Positions 41,185 through 50,897 are shown, counted from the stretch's first letter. The stretch is 64,000 bases of DNA from Edaphobacter sp. (GCF_028283685.1 NZ_JAPWKF010000009.1:124001-188000), one strand, 5' to 3'. Notes: generated by a model not told the origin, from the sequence alone. Program-made: numbers and translations.

Positions 41185-42876
41185 ATGAAAATAACAACCG
41201 CTCCTCTCAACCGCCGCGATCTCATCCTGGGAGCCACGTCCGCTGCATCGCTTGCGGCGATGCCTATTCGAGCTCAATCCGTAAAAGGGACGCTGCCATT
41301 CCTTGACCTTCGCGAGGCTCCAATATCTGTAGTCGCGTATGCAGGGGAGGGCAACGCGCGCGAATTGGCCCGTTCCGGCAGTGGATGGAGCTCCGGTGAT
41401 GTAGTCGTCACCCTGGACATTGCACAGAAGGGAACTGTCGTATCGCTTGCCTCTCCGTCGATGGAGCTTACCCACCTACGGCTTCGCTGGAGCATTCAGC
41501 ACCCCGAAGATATCGCGGTGCTGGGTGATGCCTGGGAACGCTCTTATGGGGATCTTGGCTGGCGCAATGTGGTTCCCGAACGTCCGTTGCCCTGGTACGC
41601 AGCGATTCATCGAGACGAGATAACTCACTGCTATGGAGTTCAGACGGGCGGTGCCAGCCTGGCTTTCTGGCAGGTTGATGCTGGGGGAGTTACGCTTTGG
41701 CTCGACGTGCGGAATGGAGGGAGCGGCCTTCTACTCGGAGCACGGATTCTTAAGGCGGCCACACTGATCGCTCGTCGCGGCGAGCGCGGGGAGTCGATTC
41801 ACGCGGCACTGTCTTCCTTCTGTGGCAGCATGTGCCCTAAGCCTCGTCTGCCAAAGACGACCGTCTATGGATCCAACGACTGGTACTACGCCTACGGTAA
41901 AAACACCGCGGAAGGAATTCTCCGCGATGCTGAGCTGGTCGTCTCTCTTGCTCCTGCAGGCGGTCCGAAGCCTTTCGCCATCGTCGACGACGGCTGGCAA
42001 AACAAGCAGGCGTTCCCCGATATGGCAAAGCTTACAACGCAGATTCGTTCGAAAGGGGCGCAGCCAGGACTCTGGATTCGCCCACTCCGGGCGCATGAGG
42101 GAACCAATCGCAAACTACTTCTTCCCGATGCTCGCTATGGACGGCGCGAGGACCGTTTCAACGACCTCGCCTTCGACCCCACGATTCCGGAGGCGAACGA
42201 AGCCGCGGTCAATACTATGCGGGATGCCGTACGCTGGGGCAATGATCTGGTGAAGCATGACTTCTCGACCTATGAACTCTTCGGAGCGTGGGGAAGCGAG
42301 ATGGGGCCATCGATCACAACGAGCGGCTGGCACTTTAACGATCGCTCACTTACCAACGCCGAGATCGTGCTCAACCTGTATCGCGATTTGCGTGAGGCTG
42401 CGGGCGAGCAGACGGTCATTGTCGGCTGCAACACGATCGGGCACCTCGCTGCTGGTCTGTTTGAGGCCAATCGAACCGGCGATGACGTTAGCGGCAAAGC
42501 GTGGGAGCGCACCCGCCGCATGGGTGTCAATACGCTCGCTTTTCGGCTACCGCAGAACCGCGCCTTTTTTATTGCGGATGCCGATTGCGTGCCAATCACC
42601 AAGGCCATTGCATGGCGGAAGACGCGTATGTGGCTTGACGCGGTGGCACGCAGCGGGACCGCGCTGATTGTCTCGGCCGAACCCGGCGCGGTCGATGCCG
42701 AGCAGCGTGAGAGCCTGCGGGAAGCCTTCGCTACGGCATCGGCAATCCCTGCCGGCGCTGCCGACGACATGCTTTTATGCAATGCTCCACAGCACTGGAC
42801 ATGTCAGCAGGGTCGTCAGATAACGAAGGCCGCCTATCAGTGGGATGAGAACGGTGCATCGCCCTTCGCTATCTAA
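41185..42876 (+). CDS. Exported GH36-like alpha-galactosidase (clan GH-D)
   Basis: A 563-residue protein with a twin-arginine-type leader (NRRDLILGATSAASLAAMP). After an N-terminal beta domain (35-210) comes a TIM barrel: YGSNDWYYAYGK, FAIVDDGWQ, LWIRPLRAH, then the nucleophile region NDLVKHDFSTYELFG and the acid/base region EANRTGDDVSGKAW, with CVPIT near the barrel end. These match clan GH-D (GH27/36) in layout. Alpha-galactosidase is the best guess; related specificities cannot be excluded. GTG 41182 directly precedes ATG 41185. It is solitary. Confidence 0.75.
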   Translation: MKITTAPLNRRDLILGATSAASLAAMPIRAQSVKGTLPFLDLREAPISVVAYAGEGNARELARSGSGWSSGDVVVTLDIAQKGTVVSLASPSMELTHLRLRWSIQHPEDIAVLGDAWERSYGDLGWRNVVPERPLPWYAAIHRDEITHCYGVQTGGASLAFWQVDAGGVTLWLDVRNGGSGLLLGARILKAATLIARRGERGESIHAALSSFCGSMCPKPRLPKTTVYGSNDWYYAYGKNTAEGILRDAELVVSLAPAGGPKPFAIVDDGWQNKQAFPDMAKLTTQIRSKGAQPGLWIRPLRAHEGTNRKLLLPDARYGRREDRFNDLAFDPTIPEANEAAVNTMRDAVRWGNDLVKHDFSTYELFGAWGSEMGPSITTSGWHFNDRSLTNAEIVLNLYRDLREAAGEQTVIVGCNTIGHLAAGLFEANRTGDDVSGKAWERTRRMGVNTLAFRLPQNRAFFIADADCVPITKAIAWRKTRMWLDAVARSGTALIVSAEPGAVDAEQRESLREAFATASAIPAGAADDMLLCNAPQHWTCQQGRQITKAAYQWDENGASPFAI

Positions 42877-42980
42877 AACGTGAAGGCGATGAATGCGTTT
42901 GATCTGCGCTTGAGCTGGCAAGCGAGACATCTGGGCGAACGTAAGGCGAATATGGGACAATCTTTAATGAGGATTTGAAC

Positions 42981-43118
42981 ATGCGGACACGAGCTCCTAG
43001 GACAGCATGGAAATCTGTCTTTCCGAAAGCAAACGGTCGTCCGCTCGTTATCGGAAGAGAGCTCTTGCGGGACGTATTCGCAGATCACTACGGAACGTAC
43101 AAGGTTTGTCATGAGTGA
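42981..43118 (+). CDS. Possible small ORF overlapping the dinB start
   Basis: A 45-codon frame beginning MRTRAPRTAW and ending KVCHE, with GAGGAT 8 nt before ATG 42981. Its stop codon overlaps the first codons of dinB (8-bp overlap), suggesting translational coupling. The peptide is basic and has no recognised family. It may be a leader peptide or chance. Confidence 0.3.
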   Translation: MRTRAPRTAWKSVFPKANGRPLVIGRELLRDVFADHYGTYKVCHE

Positions 43119-44232
43119 CGGCCGAGTCGGCGTGCTTGGTGCCCGCAAGATCGTTCATGTGGACATGGACGCCTTCTATGCGTCGGTGGAACAGCGAGAC
43201 GATCCAGGTCTTCGTGGCCGCCCCGTGGTTGTTGCCTGGAAGGGCAAACGCTCTGTCGTGTGTGCGGCTTCTTATGAGGCGCGGCGGTTCGGTGTGCGCT
43301 CGGCGATGCCGGCTGTGAGTGCGGAGCGACTCTGCCCCGACGCGGTGTTTGTGCCTCCTGATTTTGTCCGCTACAAAGCTGTCTCGCAGGCGGTACGTGA
43401 AATTTTTCAGCGGCACACGGATGTCATCGAGCCTTTGTCTTTGGATGAGGCGTACCTCGATGTCACAACGAATAAGACGGGACTGCCTACGGCTACTCGC
43501 GTTGCAAAGACCATCCGTCAACAGATTCGCGATGAACTGAATCTGACTGCTTCGGCGGGCGTCGCGCCGAACAAATTCCTGGCAAAGATCGCCTCCGACT
43601 GGCACAAGCCGAATGGGTTGTTCGTGATTCAGCCCCATGAGGTGCAGGAGTTTCTGCTCACCCTTCCGGTTGGACGCATCCCAGGCGTTGGAAAGGTCAC
43701 AGAAGCGCGCATGGAGAAAGCAGGCATCAAGCTTGTAGGCGATATCTTCGTGATGGATCTCGCGGCACTCGAGTGTGAGTTCGGTAGCTATGCGTGGCGG
43801 CTGTATGAGCTGGCTCGCGGAATCGATCACAACCCCGTCGTCTCCAATCGCGTGCGTAAACAAATCTCAGCCGAAGATACGTTTCCGGACGATATTCCGC
43901 TGGCGGAATGCGAGGCACACATCCGTCGCCTGGCAGAAAGGGTTTGGGGCGCGTCGAAAGACAATGCGCGTGAGGCTAAGACGGTGGTGCTCAAGCTAAA
44001 GACCAAGGAATTTCAATCGCTCACGCGCAGCCTGACGTTACGCAGACCGATTCCCACTTGTGATGTTTTAGCGGCGACAGCATGGGCGTTGTGCGAGAGG
44101 GTCACGCTTCCTCGTGAACAACTCTATCGCCTGGTAGGTGTCGGGCTCAGCAATTTTCTGCTGGAGCAAGAAGGTATGCGGAGTGAGACGGCGGTCGATG
44201 CGCCTTCATTGCTGTCGGAGATGCTTCAGTAA
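43111..44232 (+). CDS. dinB: DNA polymerase IV (Y family)
   Basis: A 373-residue translesion polymerase. Catalytic motifs VHVDMDAFYASVEQ (first Asp) and EPLSLDEAYLDV (Asp-Glu) are intact; ASAGVAPNKFLAKIASD is the fingers/palm signature; helix-hairpin-helix VGRIPGVGKVTEARM follows, and the little-finger domain fills 230-345. The length matches family members. There is no C-terminal beta-clamp motif clearly visible. No LexA-type box was recognised upstream. Confidence 0.96.
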   Translation: MSDGRVGVLGARKIVHVDMDAFYASVEQRDDPGLRGRPVVVAWKGKRSVVCAASYEARRFGVRSAMPAVSAERLCPDAVFVPPDFVRYKAVSQAVREIFQRHTDVIEPLSLDEAYLDVTTNKTGLPTATRVAKTIRQQIRDELNLTASAGVAPNKFLAKIASDWHKPNGLFVIQPHEVQEFLLTLPVGRIPGVGKVTEARMEKAGIKLVGDIFVMDLAALECEFGSYAWRLYELARGIDHNPVVSNRVRKQISAEDTFPDDIPLAECEAHIRRLAERVWGASKDNAREAKTVVLKLKTKEFQSLTRSLTLRRPIPTCDVLAATAWALCERVTLPREQLYRLVGVGLSNFLLEQEGMRSETAVDAPSLLSEMLQ

Positions 44233-44324
44233 GAGGCGTCGGAGATGAAAACTGCTTTTCCTGATGCAAACGGGATGCTTTGTGACGGCGACCTCGTTTG
44301 TGAGGCGATGGGTCGTTTCTACGT

Positions 44325-46997
44325 TTACTCCGCACGAAGCGTCTCCAGCGGATTGGCATAAGCTGCGCGCATGGCGGGTAGAAGGCATGCGGCGGCAGCG
44401 CCCAGGAGCAGAAGTCCGGCAGCAGGCGCGAAGACCCACGGGGAGTGATTGCCTGCGGGCATCCAGTGGGCAAGCAGGTGTTGCGCTGCGAGGTGGATCG
44501 CAAATCCGGCGACGATGCCGCAGGCGATGGTGGCGAACATTGTGCTGGCGACGGTCCAAATGATGTGGCTGCGCTGAGCGCCGAGCGCCATGCGAATGCC
44601 AAGCTCATTGCGGCGTCGTCCCACGGCAAAGAGCACGGTGCTGGCGATGCCAAAGAGCGATAGCGAGAGCGCGAGGACGCCGAAGAAGGTGAACAGGACG
44701 GAGAACATATGCTGCTGCACCCAGACGGTCTGCCCGGTCAGGGCCTCGTCGAGGGTTCCGATCTCGTTGCCGAAGATGCGCTGTGACGCATTGACGTTGT
44801 GAAGCGCGGCGCGCAGTGGCCGTTCGAGGGTGCGTGGATCGGTCTCGGCGCGGAAGAAGATGCGTGTGGTGTACCACATGAAGGTGGAGTAGGGGACGTA
44901 GACGGCAGGAAAGACGGGGCGCTCCAGGCCATCGTTGCGCGCGTCGGCGACGACGCCTACGATCTGCCGCCATTCGCCACTGTTGGGTGAGGTGATGGTC
45001 TTGGAGCGCCCGTCGTTCCTGAGGCCGTCGGTGCGTATCTGCTGGCCGATGGGTTCACGTCCGCCGAGATAGCGCTGAACGAAGCTCTCGTTGACGATTG
45101 CCACGAAGTCGCCGCGACGATTTTCGTCGGCGGTCCAAAGGCGGCCGCGCGTGAGCGGGGTCTTCACGGTTGCAAAGAATTCGGGGCTGATGAGGTGTAC
45201 GAGCGAAGGGTACTGCTCGGGCCTGGTCTGCTGGCCGAGCAGTTCGATGATGTACGGCTTGCCCATTCCACCGAAGGGCTGCGAGGGAGGGATGAAGCTT
45301 GAGAGGATGCTGGCGGACTGAACGCCGGGAACGGCGGCGACTGCGTTGCGCAACTGCTCGATGTAGCTTGTGTAGGCAGGCTGGTTCTTGTTGGGATCCC
45401 ATTTGAGCGGCACGGAGACGAACCCGACGTTGTGCGGATCGTAACCGAGCTTCATCGAAGTCAGCCGCATGAATCCGGTGACGGCGGCTCCTGCGACGCC
45501 GAGCAGCAGCAGCGTAAGCGCAACCTGGGCGCCGATGAGCATGTTGAGTGAATGGCCGCCGCTGGAGCTGAGTGTTCGCGAGCGGGACTGGATCATCTGC
45601 GAGACGTCGGGACGCGAAAACCGCAGAGCAGGGGCAAGACCGAAGAGGATGCCGGTGATGAGCGCGAGCGCGATGGAGAAAGCGAGGATGCGCCAGTTCA
45701 TGCCGATGGCGGCTTCCTGCGGAAAGATGCCGGGCATGAGCTTGAGTGGAAGGTTTGCGAGCCAGAAAGAGAGCGCCGTGCCGAGCGCGGCACCGATGAA
45801 GGCGATGGCGAGGGACTCGATGAGCAGCTGGCGCATGAGTCTCAGGCGACTGGCGCCGATCGCGGCTCGGATGGAAAGCTCGTGCTGGCGTGCTTCGCCG
45901 CGAGCGAGCAGAAGGACGGAGCAGTTGGCGCAGCCTATGAGCAGGAGAAAGACAACGGAGGCGAAGAGGAGCTTCACGGCCTGACCGGTGCGATGCATGT
46001 AGGGTGCTGCGATGGGCTCGACGTTGACATGGAAGTCGTCAGGGAAGTGCAGTGGCGTCTGCTGCTTGAAATGTTTGACGTAGGCCTGGAACTCTTCGCC
46101 GGCTGTTGCTGGCGTGACGCCGCGACGCAGCTTGATGAGTGGGAACAACGCGGGGGCGCGTGATGCGCTCCACGGAACGTAGGCGTCGACGTTGCCGACG
46201 GTCTCGGTAAAGGCGAAGCGGGCAGGCATGACGCCGATGATGGTGAGGTCGGTATGACTGAGCTGTAACGTGTGTCCAATGACAGACGGGTCGCCTCCAA
46301 ATCGGCGCTGCCAGTATTTGTAGCCGAGGACGATGACGTTGCCGGAGCCGTCGGACGGCCGCAGTCCACGGCCGAGTAGAGCGTTGACGCCCAGGAAGTC
46401 ATTCATGTTGGGCGTGACGTAGGCGGTGCCCACGTCTTCGGGAAAAGCACCGCCGGTTTCAGGCTGAGCGCCGAGCATGAAGCCCAGTACGCTGTCGACG
46501 GACTTTGCTTTGAGGAAGCTCTCATACTGTGCAGGCTCAAGCGCGAACCATGTCGGCACCAGCGGCTGCTTCAGATCGATGAGTGACGGGTTGACGATAC
46601 GCTCGGCGTCGACATAGGGGAAGGGATGAAGCAGTGCGGAGTCGATGAGATTGAAGATCGCGGTGGTGGCACCGATCCCAAGCGCGAGCGAGATGACGGC
46701 GGCAAACGAGATCATCGGATGACGATAGAGAGAGCGAAAACCGTAGCGAATGTCGCTGCCGATCTCGTACAGCGGCCGCAGGCCGATCGCCGCGCGGTAT
46801 TTTTCCTTCTGCACATCGGCGCGGCCGAAGGCGATCTTTGCCTGGCGCATAGCTTCAGAAGGCTCGACTCCGTTTTCGATGAGGTGGTCGGCATGGGCGT
46901 TGAGGTGAAACTCAAGCTCTTGCTGAACTTCGCGGTCGATCTGCGAACGGTGTGCGAGGGCCTGCCACCAGGAGCGGATACGGGAGCGCAGGCTCAT
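44325..46997 (-). CDS. ADOP family MacB/FtsX-like permease
   Basis: An 890-residue membrane protein of the acidobacterial duplicated orphan permease (ADOP) family. It has the N-terminal signature RSQIDREVQQELEFHLNAHAD and EAMRQAKIAFGR, then a MacB periplasmic core, FtsX permease helices (SVVFLLLIGCANCSVLLLARGEARQHELSIRAAIGASR), and a second copy of the pair ending IRMALGAQRSHIIW and PLETLRAE. ADOP permeases lack a partner ATPase gene in the operon; the exported substrate is unknown. ATG 46997 overlaps the padR stop by 4 bp; the frame extends upstream to 47141 but that start is unlikely. Confidence 0.93.
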   Translation of the reverse strand: MSLRSRIRSWWQALAHRSQIDREVQQELEFHLNAHADHLIENGVEPSEAMRQAKIAFGRADVQKEKYRAAIGLRPLYEIGSDIRYGFRSLYRHPMISFAAVISLALGIGATTAIFNLIDSALLHPFPYVDAERIVNPSLIDLKQPLVPTWFALEPAQYESFLKAKSVDSVLGFMLGAQPETGGAFPEDVGTAYVTPNMNDFLGVNALLGRGLRPSDGSGNVIVLGYKYWQRRFGGDPSVIGHTLQLSHTDLTIIGVMPARFAFTETVGNVDAYVPWSASRAPALFPLIKLRRGVTPATAGEEFQAYVKHFKQQTPLHFPDDFHVNVEPIAAPYMHRTGQAVKLLFASVVFLLLIGCANCSVLLLARGEARQHELSIRAAIGASRLRLMRQLLIESLAIAFIGAALGTALSFWLANLPLKLMPGIFPQEAAIGMNWRILAFSIALALITGILFGLAPALRFSRPDVSQMIQSRSRTLSSSGGHSLNMLIGAQVALTLLLLGVAGAAVTGFMRLTSMKLGYDPHNVGFVSVPLKWDPNKNQPAYTSYIEQLRNAVAAVPGVQSASILSSFIPPSQPFGGMGKPYIIELLGQQTRPEQYPSLVHLISPEFFATVKTPLTRGRLWTADENRRGDFVAIVNESFVQRYLGGREPIGQQIRTDGLRNDGRSKTITSPNSGEWRQIVGVVADARNDGLERPVFPAVYVPYSTFMWYTTRIFFRAETDPRTLERPLRAALHNVNASQRIFGNEIGTLDEALTGQTVWVQQHMFSVLFTFFGVLALSLSLFGIASTVLFAVGRRRNELGIRMALGAQRSHIIWTVASTMFATIACGIVAGFAIHLAAQHLLAHWMPAGNHSPWVFAPAAGLLLLGAAAACLLPAMRAAYANPLETLRAE

Positions 46998-47335
46998 AGC
47001 GTCTCCGGTGTGGCGCTCAGCACAGTGCCGACAACATCGGTCATCTGGGCCCACTTCTCGGTTTCGAGCCTGAGCTGCTTCCGGCCGGCGGCGGTCAGTT
47101 GATAAAACTTGGCCCGGCGATTGTTCTCCGATGAGCCCCATTCGGATGCAATCAGGCCTTTATGCTCCATGCGATAGAGCGCGATATAGAAGGAGCCCTG
47201 CGGGATTTCGAGCTTGCCGCCTGCAATCTGCTGGATGCGCAGCAGGATGCCGTAACCGTGCAGTTTGCCAAGCGAGACGGATTTGAGGATCAGCACCTCA
47301 AGCGTGCCTTGCAATAGATCCACTTTACGGCCCAT
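46994..47335 (-). CDS. PadR family transcriptional regulator
   Basis: A 113-residue winged helix protein: DLLQGTLEVLILKSVSLGKLHGYGI, the recognition region IPQGSFYIALYRMEHKGLIAS and WGSSENNRRAKFYQLTAAGRKQL, typical of the short PadR class found with ADOP permeases. It is probably a repressor of its own operon. ATG 47335 is preceded by AGGAGAG, which is part of a perfect palindrome. Confidence 0.95.
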   Translation of the reverse strand: MGRKVDLLQGTLEVLILKSVSLGKLHGYGILLRIQQIAGGKLEIPQGSFYIALYRMEHKGLIASEWGSSENNRRAKFYQLTAAGRKQLRLETEKWAQMTDVVGTVLSATPETL

Positions 47336-47342
47336 GTCGACG

Positions 47343-47365
47343 CTCTCCTATTGAGAATAGGAGAG
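47343..47365 (-). promoter_or_regulatory. Palindromic operator at the padR ribosome binding site
   Basis: CTCTCCTATT (47343-47352), 3-nt spacer GAG, AATAGGAGAG (47356-47365): a perfect 10-bp inverted repeat just before padR. The AGGAGAG arm on the minus strand is also the Shine-Dalgarno sequence. Probably the PadR autoregulatory site. Confidence 0.65.
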
Positions 47366-47550
47366 TAAGCCTTAGTAGGTTTTCCAGTCAAGGCCCGGTT
47401 AGACTTTTGCGAGGACGCGGGAAGCAATGTCCAGTCTGATCTCAATGGCGATGCGGTCTATAAAGGGAAGAGGGGACAGCTAGATCTTTCTATGTGCGGA
47501 TCCATAGAGGATGCGGATCATAGATGATGAGATGTGGAGCAGATAGCCGA

Positions 47551-48384
47551 TTAGTAAAAAGTACTTTGTTCGCGGGGCTTGTCTTTGATGCCAAGTGGCT
47601 CGAGCAGCGCTTTGGCGCCCATCTTCATGAGGCCGAGCTCGGTGACAGACTGAAAGAACTGGAAGCCCTGCGAGTGGAAGCGCTTGACCTCTTCTGCGCT
47701 ACCGGCAGGGCGACCCAGCCACTTGCCATGACGTTTGGCAGAGGCGACGATCTTCGCGATGGCTTCATCGAGCAACGGCTCTTGCTGACGGCCGCGTAGA
47801 CCGAGTGAGAAAGAGAGGTCGCTGACACCGATGAAGAGCACATCGATACCCGGAGTGGCTGCGATCTCTTCGATCTGCTCTACGCCGCAGGCCTCTTCGA
47901 TTACACAGACAACGAGGACATTCGCGTCGGCGGAATCGTAGTAATTGCCGGGCGCGGGCCAGGTTGTCGCCGCAAGCCCTGCGCCGGAACCACGGCGGCC
48001 GAAAGGAGGATAGTGGCAGCCCTGTGCCGCAATGCGGGCGCGCTCAACGCTGGAGATGAAAGGGAAGATAACGCCCTGTACTCCTTGATCGAGCACACGT
48101 TTAGAGAGCCACAACTCTGCCCACGGAACGCGCGCGAAGGCAGGAACAGTAAGGCCACGAGTCGCAAGCACAAGGGTGCGCAGTGATTCCAGGGAGAAGG
48201 AGGAGTGCTCCATCTCGACCCAGAGAAAGTGAAAGCCGAGTGTGGCAGCGTAGGCAGCGGTTTCGACGTTGTTGGAGCTCACCGTCATGCCGATAACGTA
48301 GTCGCCCGCCTTGAGACGCTCGCGAACGACACTCCATGTATCGGTCGAGACGGGATGCAGGTCTGCACGGTAATCGTTGCCCAT
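47551..48384 (-). CDS. HpcH/HpaI family aldolase
   Basis: A 277-residue class II aldolase-type TIM barrel: VSSNNVETAAYAATLGFHFLWVEMEHSSFS, FARVPWAELWLSKRVLDQGVQGVIFPFISSVE, and VIEEACGVEQIEEIAATPGIDVLFIGVSDLS (metal-binding Glu and Asp). Relatives cleave 2-keto-3-deoxy sugar acids to pyruvate and an aldehyde. It is the last gene of the operon led by the TonB receptor, 3 bp after the hydrolase-like gene; ATG 48384 follows AAAGGAG. The substrate is probably a keto-deoxy acid made by this locus. Confidence 0.9.
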   Translation of the reverse strand: MGNDYRADLHPVSTDTWSVVRERLKAGDYVIGMTVSSNNVETAAYAATLGFHFLWVEMEHSSFSLESLRTLVLATRGLTVPAFARVPWAELWLSKRVLDQGVQGVIFPFISSVERARIAAQGCHYPPFGRRGSGAGLAATTWPAPGNYYDSADANVLVVCVIEEACGVEQIEEIAATPGIDVLFIGVSDLSFSLGLRGRQQEPLLDEAIAKIVASAKRHGKWLGRPAGSAEEVKRFHSQGFQFFQSVTELGLMKMGAKALLEPLGIKDKPREQSTFY

Positions 48385-48387
48385 GAG

Positions 48388-50877
48388 TTATGCTCCTTTC
48401 TTTACGACGGGCTTCAGCATAACCTCGGCGAGCTGGCAGCCGCGCCCGTTTCCTCCGAGACCGGACTCGCGAGTCCATGTGAGCAGTAGATCGCCATTGG
48501 CCGTGGCGGCGCGAGGCACGGCGAAGGTCTGCGGTTCGGGTGGCCATGGGCGCAGCTGCAGCGGGTGAATCTCTATGTCATCGTTTGCGACGAGACGCGT
48601 CTTGACGCCGCGGGAGTCACCGGAGATGACGACAACAAGGCTGTATTCAACGTCAGGATCGAGGCCTGTATAACGCATCTTTAATGGCGCCTCGTAGAGA
48701 CTCTCGGCCCAGTGCTTCCAGGCCATGGGCGCGTTTGCGCCGTAGTGATCGGGGTAGCTGGTGCCGACGTGCGGCGAACGGCGGAAGTCGAAGTCACTGT
48801 CGGCGTCTTCGATGACGAGATGAGGACGGTTCGTGATATTGCCCAGCTCGTCGTAGAATCCACCGGGACCGGGGTCAGTCCTGTTGAGAAGCGTGCGGAG
48901 AGCGTCGATCTTGGTCTCCTGGACTTCGATCCTGCTGATGTTGCTGAGCTGCTTCTGAAAGTATGGGCCGTCGGTGACGGGATGATCAATGGTGTCGAGA
49001 GGCGCACCGCGATCGACGGCCTCGCCCTGAAATCGTTCGACGGCCAGCTGCTGATGGATGCTCTGCAGCAAGGCGTAGCCAAGCTCGGCGATACGGGTAC
49101 GGAGCGCAGGCGCGACCTGGGTGACGGCGCATTTTCGTAGGATCTCCTGCGCCTCGTCTATGAGGTTTTGCGGATCGATTCCGTTGGCCGGCTCTTGAGC
49201 GGGCTTGTTGCCGATGCCCCAGGGGACGGTGGCGAAGCCAAAGTCTTCGATCCGACCGAGGATACCTTGCGCACGAGCAAGCTCTCCGCTCTCATGCAGA
49301 AGGCGTTGCCGAACATAGGCATCACAGCATGCACGGAACATGGCCTGCTGCCAGCGCCAGTTCTCGAGCACAAAGGGAGAGGCGGTCCTCTCGATGGAGA
49401 AGAACTTGGACATCGTGACATCCACCAGTTCATTGGCGGCCAGCGGACCGATCCAGTTCTGTTCGAGATCGAGCAGGCCCTGCGCGTAAGCAGAGCCATC
49501 GCTTGCGCCGATGATGAAGCGGCCGAAGTCGCGCAAGGCCGTGGAGATGGATGTGACCGGGTCCCAGGCCAGCAGACTCCAGAGAAATTTGTTGACGTCG
49601 TCGTTGCAGCCTTCCGAGTAGCTGACGAAGCCGACGGTGTGGCGCAGCTCGGAGCGAAGGATGGCGGCTTCCGCAAGTGGCCGCGGGTTGATGATCTCGC
49701 GGCCTTCGGTGATGGCGAATGCGATGTCCCAGTTATTGATGGAGTACTGCGACTGAATACTGTGTGTGATGTCGGGATAAAAACGAATGGGTAGTCTGGC
49801 TGGCAGCGATTTTCGCAGATCGTCGATGGAGCTGCGGTTTTGCGGTCCATAGACGATGCCATCGAGCCAGGTGAGGGTGTGCGGGTCCTTGACGATCTGG
49901 TAGAACTCTTCCATCCATGCTGCGTTGAATGATTGCGGGGACATCCACATCTGCAGCTGCGGATGTGTCTTGCGAAGGTTGGCCTTCTCTTTTTCGAGCA
50001 GAGCCATCATGTACTTTGGCTCGGTGTGGCCGGGATCGCCGCCGGGAACGAAGACAGCGTCGACGCGCGGAAGATCGTGAAGGACTGCGGCCCAGTCGGA
50101 GATCTCGGACTCCACGGTCTTGGGATCGCCATAGTCTTTGGCCATCGCGGGATACCAGACAGAGACGTCAAGGCCGTATTTATCGCAGATGCGTGACATC
50201 TCGATCATCATCTTCTGCGGAGGAATGGGAAAGTGCGGGCTGTCGGGCAGATCGTCGGAGATGGGGGGAAGCAATTCGACCGTGTTGGTGCCGAAGATAG
50301 CGAGTTCGCGGATGTACTGATCCCACATCTCGACGGTCCAGGCATCGTAGGCATTGGTCTTGGGGCGATAGCCGAGCTGATGGCCGCGGACGGCGTAATG
50401 CGGTGAGCTGGTGAGGTTGAGCGTTTTGAGATTGGCGGAGACGGAGCGCCGATCGAGCCTGCACAGGCGGAGCAGTTTGCCGGTGCCAAATATAAGTCCG
50501 CGTTCATCGCTGCCGCAGACCGCGATCCAGCCACTGCCACTGGCGATGGCATAAGACTCGGGGGGTAGCTTGCCGGCCTGCGCAGCGACAGAGGAGACCT
50601 TGTCGCCGAGTGAATGCCAGGTCGCTCGTGTGCCGAGGTAGATCTTTACCGCGCCTTCAGTGCCGATGTTCCACTCGACGCCGCATCGCTTCATGATCTC
50701 TTCGGTTAACATCTCGGCGGCTACGCGTTCGCGTCTGGAGGGCGAAGGTTGCAGGACGACAGAGACACTGTTCAGCTCTGTAAGCCCTGCGTCGAGTGCA
50801 TGCAGCAGGCGGCTGCTCCCAATGCCGGAGACGGCCGCAGCGGCTACGGTTCCCTGTAGGAAGGATCTTCTCTTCAT
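48388..50877 (-). CDS. Tat-exported glycoside-hydrolase-like protein, family uncertain
   Basis: An 829-residue protein with a twin-arginine leader (MKRRSFLQGTVAAAAVSG). Residues 35-140 resemble the GH20b/alpha-glucuronidase N-terminal fold; 145-460 look like a TIM barrel (GHQLGYRPKTNAYDAWT, YIRELAIFGTNTVELLPP, DAVFVPGGDPGHT, WLDGIVYGPQN, SYSEGCNDDVNKFLW); then a helical domain and a C-terminal beta domain. The layout recalls GH67/GH20-like enzymes, but I cannot assign a family. The gene lies 20 bp after the TonB receptor and 3 bp before the aldolase, so it probably trims an oligosaccharide taken up by this system. Confidence 0.7.
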   Translation of the reverse strand: MKRRSFLQGTVAAAAVSGIGSSRLLHALDAGLTELNSVSVVLQPSPSRRERVAAEMLTEEIMKRCGVEWNIGTEGAVKIYLGTRATWHSLGDKVSSVAAQAGKLPPESYAIASGSGWIAVCGSDERGLIFGTGKLLRLCRLDRRSVSANLKTLNLTSSPHYAVRGHQLGYRPKTNAYDAWTVEMWDQYIRELAIFGTNTVELLPPISDDLPDSPHFPIPPQKMMIEMSRICDKYGLDVSVWYPAMAKDYGDPKTVESEISDWAAVLHDLPRVDAVFVPGGDPGHTEPKYMMALLEKEKANLRKTHPQLQMWMSPQSFNAAWMEEFYQIVKDPHTLTWLDGIVYGPQNRSSIDDLRKSLPARLPIRFYPDITHSIQSQYSINNWDIAFAITEGREIINPRPLAEAAILRSELRHTVGFVSYSEGCNDDVNKFLWSLLAWDPVTSISTALRDFGRFIIGASDGSAYAQGLLDLEQNWIGPLAANELVDVTMSKFFSIERTASPFVLENWRWQQAMFRACCDAYVRQRLLHESGELARAQGILGRIEDFGFATVPWGIGNKPAQEPANGIDPQNLIDEAQEILRKCAVTQVAPALRTRIAELGYALLQSIHQQLAVERFQGEAVDRGAPLDTIDHPVTDGPYFQKQLSNISRIEVQETKIDALRTLLNRTDPGPGGFYDELGNITNRPHLVIEDADSDFDFRRSPHVGTSYPDHYGANAPMAWKHWAESLYEAPLKMRYTGLDPDVEYSLVVVISGDSRGVKTRLVANDDIEIHPLQLRPWPPEPQTFAVPRAATANGDLLLTWTRESGLGGNGRGCQLAEVMLKPVVKKGA

Positions 50878-50897
50878 CGTTCTTTCTCCTTGAAGGA

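Noticed and set aside
42877-43110. LexA-type SOS box ahead of dinB
   Set aside because: No palindrome resembling known LexA boxes was seen in the upstream region.
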